Shown here piece by piece: positions 1-6,090 of a DNA stretch of 11,272 nt (positions within the stretch are counted from its first letter, which is position 1; each line of letters starts with the position of its first letter). Under the pieces are notes generated by a model. That model worked only from the letters and a program-made list of their open reading frames with translations. It searched no databases and had not been told where the DNA came from. The DNA comes from Candidatus Zixiibacteriota bacterium (GTDB taxonomy: Bacteria > Zixibacteria > MSB-5A5 > JAABVY01). The stretch spans positions 1-11,272 of the forward strand of contig JAABVY010000091.1 of NCBI GenBank assembly GCA_011777135.1, in the 5' to 3' direction. The translations under genes were made by a program, and so were the position numbers.

Positions 1-630
1 AAGAATGTATTGATCGATTGTGGAGAGGACTGGAAAAACAAGATTGATGATCTGAATCCGGATGCGATTGTAATCACGCATGCTCATCCCGACCATTCCT
101 TCGGCTTGAAGGATGGTGCTCCTTGCCCGGTTTATGCTCCTGAGGATGCATACTCCGAGATGAAAAAATATAAAATAAAACAGCTGAAAAGAGTCGGGCA
201 TCGCGAAAAGTTCAAAGTTCAGGGAATATCTTTTGAGGCTTTTCCTGTCGAACATTCGATAAAAGCACCGGCTGTCGGGTATCGTGTAAAAGCTGGAAAA
301 CACACAATATTTTATGCTCCCGATCTGGTTTATATTTATGACCGGCAAGAAGCTCTTGAGGAAGCATCGCTATATATTGGGGATGGCGCCACTATCAAGC
401 GGTCCTTTGTCAGAAAGCGCGGCGACACTTTAATCGGACATATTCCGGTTCAAACGCAATTGACATGGTGCCAGAAAGAGGGAGTGCCCAAAATGATCAT
501 TACCCATTGCGGCTCCCAAATTGTCGAAGGGGATGAGAGAAAGCTGGGGAAGAGGATCCGTGAGATGGCCTCTGAACACGGGGTTGAAGCTGAAATAGCT
601 TATGATGGTATGGAAATTTTGCTGAGATAA
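1..630 (+). CDS. MBL-fold metal-dependent hydrolase (5' partial)
   Basis: The reading frame is open from base 1 (Lys-Asn-Val-Leu-Ile-Asp-Cys-Gly) to TAA at 628-630, so the start lies left of the window; the TTG at 10 is internal. The phrase 'VLIDCG' followed by HAHPDH (bases 79-96) is the HxHxDH zinc-binding signature of metallo-beta-lactamase-fold hydrolases. Further likely metal ligands follow in order: a His in 'PVEHS', an Asp in 'YAPDL' and a His near the C-terminus in 'ITHCGS'. About 210 residues are present; roughly the first 30-50 residues of a usual 230-260 residue protein would be missing. The fold and metal site are well supported. The substrate is not: relatives include PhnP-like phosphodiesterases, RNase Z-like enzymes and many uncharacterised hydrolases. 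It lies 21 nt upstream of the glycosylase gene on the same strand, so the two may be cotranscribed. No link to the hydrogenase operon is visible. Confidence 0.85.
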   Translation, partial: KNVLIDCGEDWKNKIDDLNPDAIVITHAHPDHSFGLKDGAPCPVYAPEDAYSEMKKYKIKQLKRVGHREKFKVQGISFEAFPVEHSIKAPAVGYRVKAGKHTIFYAPDLVYIYDRQEALEEASLYIGDGATIKRSFVRKRGDTLIGHIPVQTQLTWCQKEGVPKMIITHCGSQIVEGDERKLGKRIREMASEHGVEAEIAYDGMEILLR

Positions 631-637
631 TGAATCG

Positions 638-644
638 AGAGGAG
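638..644 (+). promoter_or_regulatory. Ribosome binding site of the Fpg gene
   Basis: AGAGGAG lies 7 nt before the ATG at 652. This is a strong Shine-Dalgarno match, and it fixes the start that gives the family-typical N-terminus Met-Pro-Glu-Leu-Pro. Confidence 0.75.
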
Positions 645-651
645 TTGGATA

Positions 652-1449
652 ATGCCGGAGTTACCTGATGTGGAGGTTTTTAGAAAATATCTTAACAGGA
701 CCGCCTTGAACAAGAAGATCGATAAAGTCGAAGTCCGGGATAATGATATTCTTAGTGACCATAGCGCCCGCAGCCTGCAGATGCAATTAAAAGGCAAAAA
801 GTTCAAAGCGACAAAGCGCCGCGGCAAATACATGTTCGTAAAATTTGATAAAAACGCCTGGCTGGTGCCGCATTTCGGCATGACCGGTTTTCTGAAATAT
901 TATAAAGATGAAGATAAGGAAACGGAGCATGCCCGGGTTGTATTTGATTTCACCAATGGATACAAGCTGGCTTTTGACAACCAGAGGAAGCTGGGCAAAG
1001 TGGACATTGCCAAAGGTGTACAGGAATTTGCGGAAAAGAATGATATCGGCCCGGATGTTTTAGAAGATGATTTCGATCTGGGTAAGTTCAAGGAAATTAT
1101 GGATAAAAAGCGGGGAATAGTAAAATCAGCTTTGATGGATCAGAAGTCGATGTCCGGGGTGGGCAATATCTACTCGGATGAAATTCTCTTCAGGGCCGGG
1201 ATTCATCCCGCCAGCAAGACAGAAAGGCTTGATAATAAACAGGTTAAGAAGATCTTCAGGGCTCTCAAGACAGTGCTCAAGAAAGCCATAGAGGCCGAGG
1301 TTGACCCGCAGAAGATGCCCAGTTCTTACCTTTTGCCGGTCCGGGAAGAGGGTCATAAGTGCCCTGAGTGTAGCGGCAAAATCAAGAGCAGCAAATTCTC
1401 GGGCCGCACCGGTTATTATTGCGGTAAACATCAAAAACAATTAAGCTGA
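652..1449 (+). CDS. mutM: Formamidopyrimidine-DNA glycosylase (Fpg/Nei family)
   Basis: A base-excision repair enzyme that removes oxidised bases (8-oxoguanine, FapyG) and nicks the abasic site. The 265-residue length is normal. The N-terminus is MPELPDVE: Pro2, exposed after Met removal, is the family's Schiff-base nucleophile and Glu3 the catalytic acid. Lys59 in 'RRGKY' matches the conserved beta-hairpin lysine and 'HFGMTG' (about 74-79) the conserved HxGMTG loop. 'DQKSMSGVGNIYSDEILFR' (about 163-181) is the helix-two-turn-helix signature, with Asn172. The C-terminal zinc finger is Cys237-x2-Cys240-x16-Cys257-x2-His260, so the last ligand is His where the family normally has Cys; the finger Arg (Arg252 in 'SGRTGYY') is kept. 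The lesion-probing loop reads 'NQRKLG' instead of the usual D-x-R-R-F-G, so Leu replaces the Phe wedge. Family is certain. Whether the preferred substrate is Fpg-like (purines) or Nei-like (pyrimidines) is open. Confidence 0.93.
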   Translation: MPELPDVEVFRKYLNRTALNKKIDKVEVRDNDILSDHSARSLQMQLKGKKFKATKRRGKYMFVKFDKNAWLVPHFGMTGFLKYYKDEDKETEHARVVFDFTNGYKLAFDNQRKLGKVDIAKGVQEFAEKNDIGPDVLEDDFDLGKFKEIMDKKRGIVKSALMDQKSMSGVGNIYSDEILFRAGIHPASKTERLDNKQVKKIFRALKTVLKKAIEAEVDPQKMPSSYLLPVREEGHKCPECSGKIKSSKFSGRTGYYCGKHQKQLS

Positions 1450-1469
1450 ATGCGGTTTGACGGTCTTAA

Positions 1470-1489
1470 AAAATAGACCAGTCTATTTT
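1470..1489. promoter_or_regulatory. Perfect 9+9 palindrome, putative operator upstream of -35
   Basis: AAAATAGAC-CA-GTCTATTTT is a perfect inverted repeat with 9-base arms and a 2-base centre. It ends 4 bases before the -35 hexamer of the hydrogenase promoter. The core TAGACCAGTCTA resembles the AGACC/GGTCT-type palindromes bound by several TetR-family regulators (family knowledge, by resemblance only). Its position just upstream of -35 would suit either an activator or a repressor. Alternatively it could form a weak AU-rich hairpin ending the glycosylase transcript, but the stem is poor in G+C and no uninterrupted T run follows. Confidence 0.6.
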
Positions 1490-1493
1490 CTTC

Positions 1494-1522
1494 TTGACAA
1501 GCAGCCGATAGAATCTTATTAT
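1494..1522 (+). promoter_or_regulatory. Sigma70-type promoter of the hydrogenase operon
   Basis: A perfect -35 hexamer TTGACA (1494-1499), a 17-base spacer and the -10 hexamer TATTAT (1517-1522, one mismatch to TATAAT). The transcription start would fall near 1528-1530, giving a leader of about 40 nt before hydB. It is the only good promoter in the window and sits in the only substantial intergenic gap, so it probably drives the whole hyd-hyp cluster. Confidence 0.78.
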
Positions 1523-1530
1523 GATCTTAA

Positions 1531-1548
1531 TTGTGAAATAAATCACAA
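1531..1548. promoter_or_regulatory. CRP/FNR-family operator (TGTGA-N6-TCACA) overlapping the start region
   Basis: TTGTGA-AATAAA-TCACAA is a perfect 6+6 inverted repeat. Its inner part matches the CRP-type consensus TGTGA-N6-TCACA exactly; it differs from the FNR consensus TTGAT-N4-ATCAA. It begins about 8 bases after the -10 hexamer and would span roughly +2 to +20, a position at which a bound CRP/FNR-family dimer normally blocks transcription. Repression is therefore inferred. The regulator is not encoded in the window: the cNMP-fold protein of this operon has no DNA-binding domain. Confidence 0.72.
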
Positions 1549-1557
1549 TATCGATTG

Positions 1558-1562
1558 AAGGA
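1558..1562 (+). promoter_or_regulatory. Ribosome binding site of hydB
   Basis: AAGGA lies 8 nt before the ATG at 1571 and supports that start. Confidence 0.6.
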
Positions 1563-1570
1563 TTTGGCCA

Positions 1571-2707
1571 ATGATCCTGGTTCTCGAAAAGGGTGACCTG
1601 CAAAGTCTTTTTGATGCATTGACTTCTGAGAAATATCAATTGATCGGCCCGAGGGTTGAGGATGCCGCTTTAGTTTATGATGAGATTATAAGCGCCGATG
1701 ATCTCCCGGTTGGGTATGTGGATGAGCAGGATGGCGGGAAATATAGACTGGTCAAATCCGATAGAGACGCATATTTTGATTATGTTGTGGGTCAGCATAC
1801 CTGGAAAAGATATCTTTATGCTCCTGATGTAACGCTGTATGAGCTGAAACGCACAGGCAAGAATTTCGAGATTGTTGAAAATAAATCAGAAATTCCAAAA
1901 CGGGCATTCATAGGAGTTCGTGCATGTGAAATCGAAGCTATTCGAATCCAGGACAAGATTCTTCTTGAAGGGCCATATAAGGACACGGATTATGAAAGAC
2001 GCCGACAGGATATTTTGATAGTTGCAGTGAATTGTGTGCATCCTGGCGGGACGTGCTTCTGCGCTTCGATGGGTACGGGTCCCAGAGCCAACAGGGGATT
2101 TGACCTGGCGCTGACGGAAATAGTCGAAGATAGTCGGCACTATTTCTTGATTGAATCCGGTACGAATACCGGTGAAAAAATCATGAAAAATCTCAAGGGC
2201 AAGGAGGCCGGCAAAGATGAGATTGAGGCGGCCGATCGGATTATGAAGGATGCCGAAAACAAAATGGGGCGGCATGTTGATACGGCCGGGGTAAAGGAGT
2301 TACTCTATCGCAATTTCGAAAACTCCCGATGGGAAGTCGTTGCACAGAGATGTTTAAATTGCGGGAATTGCACGCTGGTATGCCCGACCTGTTTCTGTAT
2401 AAACATCGAGGATATATCCAGTCTTGAAGCCGATTCCGCCCAGCGCGTACGCAAATGGGATTCATGTTTCACCCTCGACCACTCTTATATATATGGTGGA
2501 AGTGTACGCACGTCAGCTAAGGCGAGGTATCGTCAATGGCTGACACACAAGCTGGCCAGCTGGATCGATCAGTTTGGAATGTCAGGCTGTGTTGGCTGTG
2601 GAAGATGTATTACCTGGTGCCCGGTTGGAATCGATCTGACAGAGGAAGTTCGGGCCATCCGAGAAAGTGAAGGAAAAGGCGAAATAATGGCAGATAAAGA
2701 GGAATAG
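1571..2707 (+). CDS. hydB: Group 3b hydrogenase beta subunit, 4Fe-4S dicluster protein
   Basis: Cytoplasmic electron-transfer subunit (378 aa) of the NAD(P)-linked hydrogenase / sulfhydrogenase. The C-terminal third carries two ferredoxin-like [4Fe-4S] motifs. The first is Cys261-x2-Cys264-x2-Cys267-x3-Cys271-Pro, followed by Cys274 and Cys276. The second is Cys340-x2-Cys343-x2-Cys346-x3-Cys350-Pro. An upstream cluster of conserved-looking cysteines, 'RACE' (Cys119) and Cys155-x6-Cys162-x-Cys164, is typical of this family and of the related anaerobic sulfite reductase A subunit. With HydG it would form the module that passes electrons between NAD(P)H and the NiFe module; in Pyrococcus furiosus the same pair was linked to sulfur reduction. 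It is the first gene after the promoter, and only 4 nt separate its stop from the next gene. Identity rests on both motifs plus the hydG-hydD-hydA context. No signal peptide or membrane segment is seen. Confidence 0.9.
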   Translation: MILVLEKGDLQSLFDALTSEKYQLIGPRVEDAALVYDEIISADDLPVGYVDEQDGGKYRLVKSDRDAYFDYVVGQHTWKRYLYAPDVTLYELKRTGKNFEIVENKSEIPKRAFIGVRACEIEAIRIQDKILLEGPYKDTDYERRRQDILIVAVNCVHPGGTCFCASMGTGPRANRGFDLALTEIVEDSRHYFLIESGTNTGEKIMKNLKGKEAGKDEIEAADRIMKDAENKMGRHVDTAGVKELLYRNFENSRWEVVAQRCLNCGNCTLVCPTCFCINIEDISSLEADSAQRVRKWDSCFTLDHSYIYGGSVRTSAKARYRQWLTHKLASWIDQFGMSGCVGCGRCITWCPVGIDLTEEVRAIRESEGKGEIMADKEE

Positions 2708-2711
2708 ATCT

Positions 2712-3179
2712 ATGGAATCTCTGGCAAAAGTACTGAAAGAACATCCTTTCCTTGAGGGATTGGAGCAGCGGCATATCGATTTTATAACCGGCTGCGGTTC
2801 CAATGTTGTTTTCAAGAAGGATGAATTTATTTTCCGTGAAGGGGATGAAGCCAATCATTTCTATTTCATCAGGCACGGTAAGATCATAATAGAAACTTAT
2901 ATCCCGGAAAAAGGTCCGGTAGCGATCCAGACACGAGAAACCGGGGATGTCACCGGCTGGTCGTGGCTTATCCCTCCCTATCGCTGGCATTTCGACGCCC
3001 GCGCTGTGGAATTAACGCGGGCGATCGCATTGGATGGCAAATGCCTGCGCGGCAAGATGGATGAGGATCATGAGCTGGGCTACAAGTTAATGAGGCGTTT
3101 CGCCCAGCTTATGGCCGAACGTCTGGAAGCAACCCGGATACAGCTTTTTGATATGTATGGCGGAATTACAAAAAAGTAA
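2712..3179 (+). CDS. Cyclic-nucleotide-binding-fold protein without DNA-binding domain
   Basis: A 155-residue protein made almost entirely of one cNMP-binding (CAP_ED) domain. 'FREGDEANHFYFIRHGKI' (about 41-58) is the classic beta-barrel hairpin, and residues about 117-146 form the long C-terminal helix used for dimerisation in CRP/FNR proteins. No helix-turn-helix follows. The phosphate-binding cassette is not canonical: instead of the G-E-x-A-L ... R-A/S-A motif it reads Gly82-Trp-Ser-Trp-Leu86, then Pro-Pro-Tyr-Arg-Trp-His and Phe94-Asp-Ala-Arg-Ala98. The cNMP-contacting Glu is thus replaced by Trp, and Phe94 sits where the Arg is expected. This GWSWL...FDARA variant is one I recognise from other stand-alone bacterial cNMP-fold proteins of unknown ligand. 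Embedded between hydB and hydG (4 nt after hydB, 23 nt overlap with hydG), it is probably made in stoichiometry with the enzyme, as a regulatory or structural partner. Function is unproven. Confidence 0.85.
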   Translation: MESLAKVLKEHPFLEGLEQRHIDFITGCGSNVVFKKDEFIFREGDEANHFYFIRHGKIIIETYIPEKGPVAIQTRETGDVTGWSWLIPPYRWHFDARAVELTRAIALDGKCLRGKMDEDHELGYKLMRRFAQLMAERLEATRIQLFDMYGGITKK

Positions 3180-4023
3180 GCAGGCTATCGGATCCAAAGA
3201 TAATCCGATGATGCCGCGGCAATTCAGGATTCAGCGCTTCAAACGCGATACGGTGGATACATTTTCAATGGAACTGAAGCCTGTATCCGGGCCCAGGAAG
3301 TTTAATTTTCTTCCCGGGCAGTTCAACATGCTGTATGTCTTCGGTGTTGGGGAGGTACCGATCTCAATCAGCGGAGATCCCACCAATCCCGAGATTCTTG
3401 TGCACACCACCCGTGCGGTTGGAAATGTCACCAAGGCCATGGATAGCCTGAAATCGGGCCACACCATCGGAGTGCGCGGGCCATTGGGAACAAGCTGGCC
3501 GGTTATAGAGGCCGAGGGTAACGATGTTGTTCTAGTGGCAGGCGGTATCGGCCTGGCTCCGCTACGTCCGGTAATGTATCATCTTCTGGCTCATAGGGAA
3601 CACTACGGAAAGATTGTATTATTATATGGTACCCGTACGCCTGATGACATACTTTTTAAGAAAGAGCTGGAGAAATGGCGCTCACGTCTCGATCTGGAAA
3701 TCCACATCACTGTCGATCGCGGCACAGGCTCCTGGCGCGGCAATGTGGGAGTGGTAACGAATCTGATTGGAAGAGCGCCGTTCGATCACCTGAATTGTAC
3801 CGCCATGGTCTGCGGACCGGAGATTATGATGCGTTTCAGCGCGCTGGGGCTCCAGAAACGTGGAGTGGAACCTGGCGATATTTGGGTCTCCATGGAGAGA
3901 AATATGAAATGCGGAATCGGCCTGTGCGGGCATTGCCAGATGGGACCGTTGTTCGTCTGCAAAGACGGCCCCGTATTCAGGTATTCCGAGATCAAGGAGA
4001 TTTTCACCAGGCGAGAGTATTGA
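3157..4023 (+). CDS. hydG: Group 3b hydrogenase gamma subunit, FAD/NAD(P)-binding
   Basis: NAD(P)H-side flavoprotein of the hydrogenase, related to the electron-transfer subunit of dihydroorotate dehydrogenase (PyrK) and to ferredoxin-NADP reductases. Using the ATG at 3157 it has 288 residues. 'LPGQF' (52-56) and 'GEVPISISG' (65-73) belong to the FAD domain. 'VAGGIGLAPLRP' (127-138) and 'CGPE' (219-222) belong to the NAD(P) domain. The C-terminal Cys252-x4-Cys257-x2-Cys260-x7-Cys268 binds a [2Fe-2S] cluster. It passes electrons between NAD(P)H and the clusters of HydB and HydD. The ATG at 3157 overlaps the upstream gene by 23 nt and has no clear Shine-Dalgarno, so translation is probably coupled. 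The frame also contains a TTG at 3148 and ATGs at 3208 and 3211; the last two would give about 270 residues and cannot be excluded. The stop is 1 nt before hydD. Confidence 0.92.
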   Translation: MAELQKSKQAIGSKDNPMMPRQFRIQRFKRDTVDTFSMELKPVSGPRKFNFLPGQFNMLYVFGVGEVPISISGDPTNPEILVHTTRAVGNVTKAMDSLKSGHTIGVRGPLGTSWPVIEAEGNDVVLVAGGIGLAPLRPVMYHLLAHREHYGKIVLLYGTRTPDDILFKKELEKWRSRLDLEIHITVDRGTGSWRGNVGVVTNLIGRAPFDHLNCTAMVCGPEIMMRFSALGLQKRGVEPGDIWVSMERNMKCGIGLCGHCQMGPLFVCKDGPVFRYSEIKEIFTRREY

Positions 4024-4024
4024 T

Positions 4025-4804
4025 ATGGCAAAAAAGCGCAAACCAAAACTCGCGGTATGGAAATTCGCTTCATGTGACGGTTGTCAGCTCAGTCTGTTGG
4101 ATTGCGAAGATGAGCTTCTGACTGTCACGGACCAGATTACGATTGCCAATTTTCCAGAAGCCTCGCGGGCAATTATCAAGGGGCCCTATGATGTTTCGCT
4201 GGTAGAAGGTTCTATTACCACCCCGCATGACGCTGAACGAATTCACAAAGTCAGAAGAGCATCCAGGGTGCTGGTGACAATCGGCGCCTGCGCCACGGCT
4301 GGCGGAATTCAGGCGATAAGAAATTTTCGAGATGTGAAGGAATTTGTTTCCATAGTCTATCCCTCGCCGGAATATATCGAAACCTTGAATAAATCCACCC
4401 CGATTTCTGATCATGTGTTCGTAGATTATGAATTGCGTGGATGTCCCATTAATAAATATCAGCTGCTGGAGGTTGTAAGCGCATTTTTGATCGGAAGGAA
4501 ACCGATTATTCCTCCCTATAGTGTGTGTATGGACTGCAAGCGCAAGGGCAATATCTGTGTTATGGTTGCACATGGCACGCCCTGCCTGGGTCCGGTGACG
4601 CAAACCGGATGCGGGGCATTGTGCCCATCCTATAACCGTGGCTGTTATGGATGTTTTGGGCCGAAGGAGACGCCCAATACGAGTTCGCTCGCAGAATGGT
4701 GTAAAAAACTCGGTGTTTCAAGCGATGACCTGACCCGATTATTCCGCACCTTCAATGCCTATGCCGATCCATTCCGGAAGGAGAGTGAGGCCCATGAAAG
4801 GTAA
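4025..4804 (+). CDS. hydD: Group 3b [NiFe] hydrogenase small (delta) subunit
   Basis: Fe-S electron-relay subunit that docks on HydA (259 aa). The N-terminal 'ASCDGCQLSL' holds Cys17-x2-Cys20. With Cys89 in 'TIGACATAGG' and Cys140 in 'LRGCPINK' it forms the proximal [4Fe-4S] site found in all [NiFe] small subunits. The C-terminal part is rich in cysteine (168, 171, 178, 187, 196, 200, 207, 210) and supplies the more distal clusters, as in cytoplasmic group 3 enzymes. There is no twin-arginine signal and no membrane anchor, so the enzyme is cytoplasmic, which distinguishes it from uptake hydrogenases. The start is 1 nt after the hydG stop, with 'AGGCGAG' just upstream. The 3' end overlaps hydA by 11 nt, which supports coupled, equimolar synthesis of the two subunits. 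Confidence 0.95.
   Translation: MAKKRKPKLAVWKFASCDGCQLSLLDCEDELLTVTDQITIANFPEASRAIIKGPYDVSLVEGSITTPHDAERIHKVRRASRVLVTIGACATAGGIQAIRNFRDVKEFVSIVYPSPEYIETLNKSTPISDHVFVDYELRGCPINKYQLLEVVSAFLIGRKPIIPPYSVCMDCKRKGNICVMVAHGTPCLGPVTQTGCGALCPSYNRGCYGCFGPKETPNTSSLAEWCKKLGVSSDDLTRLFRTFNAYADPFRKESEAHER
4778..4783 (+). promoter_or_regulatory. Ribosome binding site of hydA inside hydD
   Basis: AAGGAG lies 10 nt before the ATG at 4794, within the 3' end of hydD. It decides the hydA start against an upstream in-frame extension reaching to 4755. Confidence 0.6.
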
Positions 4805-6083
4805 ATCGATAAAGGTAAACTACCTTGCCCGTGTCGAGGGTGAGGGCGGACTTCATGTCAAAATCCGCGGAGATAAGGTCAAGGAAGCAAAGTTGAATAT
4901 ATTCGAGCCGCCCCGTTTTTTCGAGGCCTTTCTGCGCGGCCGCAATTTTATGGAGGCCCCGGATATTACCGCACGTATCTGCGGAATCTGCCCGATCGCT
5001 TATATGATGAGCTCATGCCATGCAATGGAGATGGCATGCGGTGTCAAAGTCGAAGGGCCGATTCGCGATTTAAGAAGGTTGATTTATTGCGGTGAATGGA
5101 TTGAAAGTCATGGTCTGCATATTTACATGCTGCATGCGCCTGATTTTTTAGGCTATGAAGATGCGATTGGGATGGCTAAGGATCACCCTAAAATTGTAAA
5201 ACGCGGCCTCGAGCTCAAGAAGATAGGCAATGATTTGATGATATTGATGGGAGGAAGGGAAATTCATCCCATAAACATCCGTGTCGGCGGGTTCTATAAA
5301 ATCCCGAAGAAAAAAGAATTGCAGAAGATGGCCGATCCATTGAAATGGGCGAGGGATGCTTCGCTTGAGACTGTGAAATGGGTATCGACCTTCGATTTTC
5401 CTGACTTTGAGCGTGACTATGAATTCGTAAGCGTGAATCATGAAAGCGAGTACCCTATTGATGAGGGCGGGATAGCCTCCAACAAGGGTATCGATATTGG
5501 TATAGAGCAATACCTGGACTATTTTGAGGAACACCATGTAAAACATTCCACGTCGCTGCATGCCTCTGTTAAGGGTCGCGGTTCATATATGACCGGGCCG
5601 ATGGCCCGCTACAGTCTCAATTTCGATAAACTCTCGAAGACCGCCATAGAAGCTGCCAAAGCAGCCGGCCTCGGCAAGACATGCAATAATCCGTTCAAAA
5701 GCATAATAGTAAGGGCGGTTGAAACATTGTATGCCTGCGATGAAGCGCTGCGCATAATTGATAGCTATGAAATGCCGGATCAGCCGTATATCGAGGTGGA
5801 ACCGCGGGATGGCATCGGGCATGGCGCCACGGAAGCTCCTCGCGGGACACTTTATCATCGCTATCAGATTGATAAGAATGGTATTATTAAAGATGCCCGG
5901 ATTATTCCGCCCACCTCTCAAAATCAGTCATCAGTGGAAGAGGACCTGGTTGAGTTTGTTTCGAAGAAACTGGATCTGCCTCATGAAGAGTTAACATGGA
6001 AATGTGAGCAGACAGTCCGCAATTACGATCCCTGCATCTCCTGCTCATGTCATTTTCTTAAGCTAACCATAGATCGAAAATAA
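4794..6083 (+). CDS. hydA: Group 3b [NiFe] hydrogenase large (alpha) subunit
   Basis: Catalytic subunit (429 aa) carrying the NiFe(CN)2CO site; it oxidises or evolves H2. 'LARVEGEGGL' (11-20) is the conserved N-terminal motif. The L1 motif is 'RICGICPIAYMMSS', with Cys63 and Cys66 as nickel ligands; the C-P-[IV]-A-Y form is the group 3b signature, where uptake enzymes have a His. The L2 motif is Asp412-Pro-Cys414-Ile-Ser-Cys417-Ser-Cys-His420, with Cys414 and Cys417 as the other two ligands. Nine residues (Phe-Leu-Lys-Leu-Thr-Ile-Asp-Arg-Lys) follow His420, consistent with an unprocessed C-terminal tail that the endopeptidase encoded 7 nt downstream would remove. Cys419, next to His420, is an extra cysteine in the motif. 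All four nickel ligands are present, so the enzyme should be active. The start is chosen from the ribosome binding site at 4778-4783 and the family-typical N-terminus. Confidence 0.97.
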   Translation: MKGKSIKVNYLARVEGEGGLHVKIRGDKVKEAKLNIFEPPRFFEAFLRGRNFMEAPDITARICGICPIAYMMSSCHAMEMACGVKVEGPIRDLRRLIYCGEWIESHGLHIYMLHAPDFLGYEDAIGMAKDHPKIVKRGLELKKIGNDLMILMGGREIHPINIRVGGFYKIPKKKELQKMADPLKWARDASLETVKWVSTFDFPDFERDYEFVSVNHESEYPIDEGGIASNKGIDIGIEQYLDYFEEHHVKHSTSLHASVKGRGSYMTGPMARYSLNFDKLSKTAIEAAKAAGLGKTCNNPFKSIIVRAVETLYACDEALRIIDSYEMPDQPYIEVEPRDGIGHGATEAPRGTLYHRYQIDKNGIIKDARIIPPTSQNQSSVEEDLVEFVSKKLDLPHEELTWKCEQTVRNYDPCISCSCHFLKLTIDRK

Positions 6084-6090
6084 GGGGGCT

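Noticed and set aside
1470..1489. The palindrome as a Rho-independent terminator for the Fpg gene
   Set aside because: The stem is AT-rich with almost no loop when fully paired, and the following sequence is a mixed T/C tract; an operator is the better reading, though weak termination is not excluded.
3148..3156. TTG at 3148 as the hydG start
   Set aside because: It is a weak start codon with no Shine-Dalgarno and an ATG only 9 nt later; the extra three residues add nothing conserved.
3675..4121. Plus-strand open frame of 148 codons overlapping hydG and hydD in another frame
   Set aside because: It lies almost wholly inside hydG, which has clear FAD, NAD(P) and [2Fe-2S] motifs; its own translation shows no domain and has shadow-like composition.
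4253..4267. Arg-Arg pair in HydD as a twin-arginine export signal
   Set aside because: It is internal (residues 77-78), not N-terminal, and no hydrophobic segment follows; group 3b enzymes are cytoplasmic.
4070..4603. Minus-strand open frame of 177 codons
   Set aside because: It is fully antisense to hydD, whose cluster cysteines are all intact; no ribosome site or recognisable motif.
4755..4793. Upstream extension of hydA to 4755
   Set aside because: It would overlap hydD by 50 nt and adds residues unlike the family N-terminus; the ATG at 4794 has an AAGGAG site and gives the usual start.
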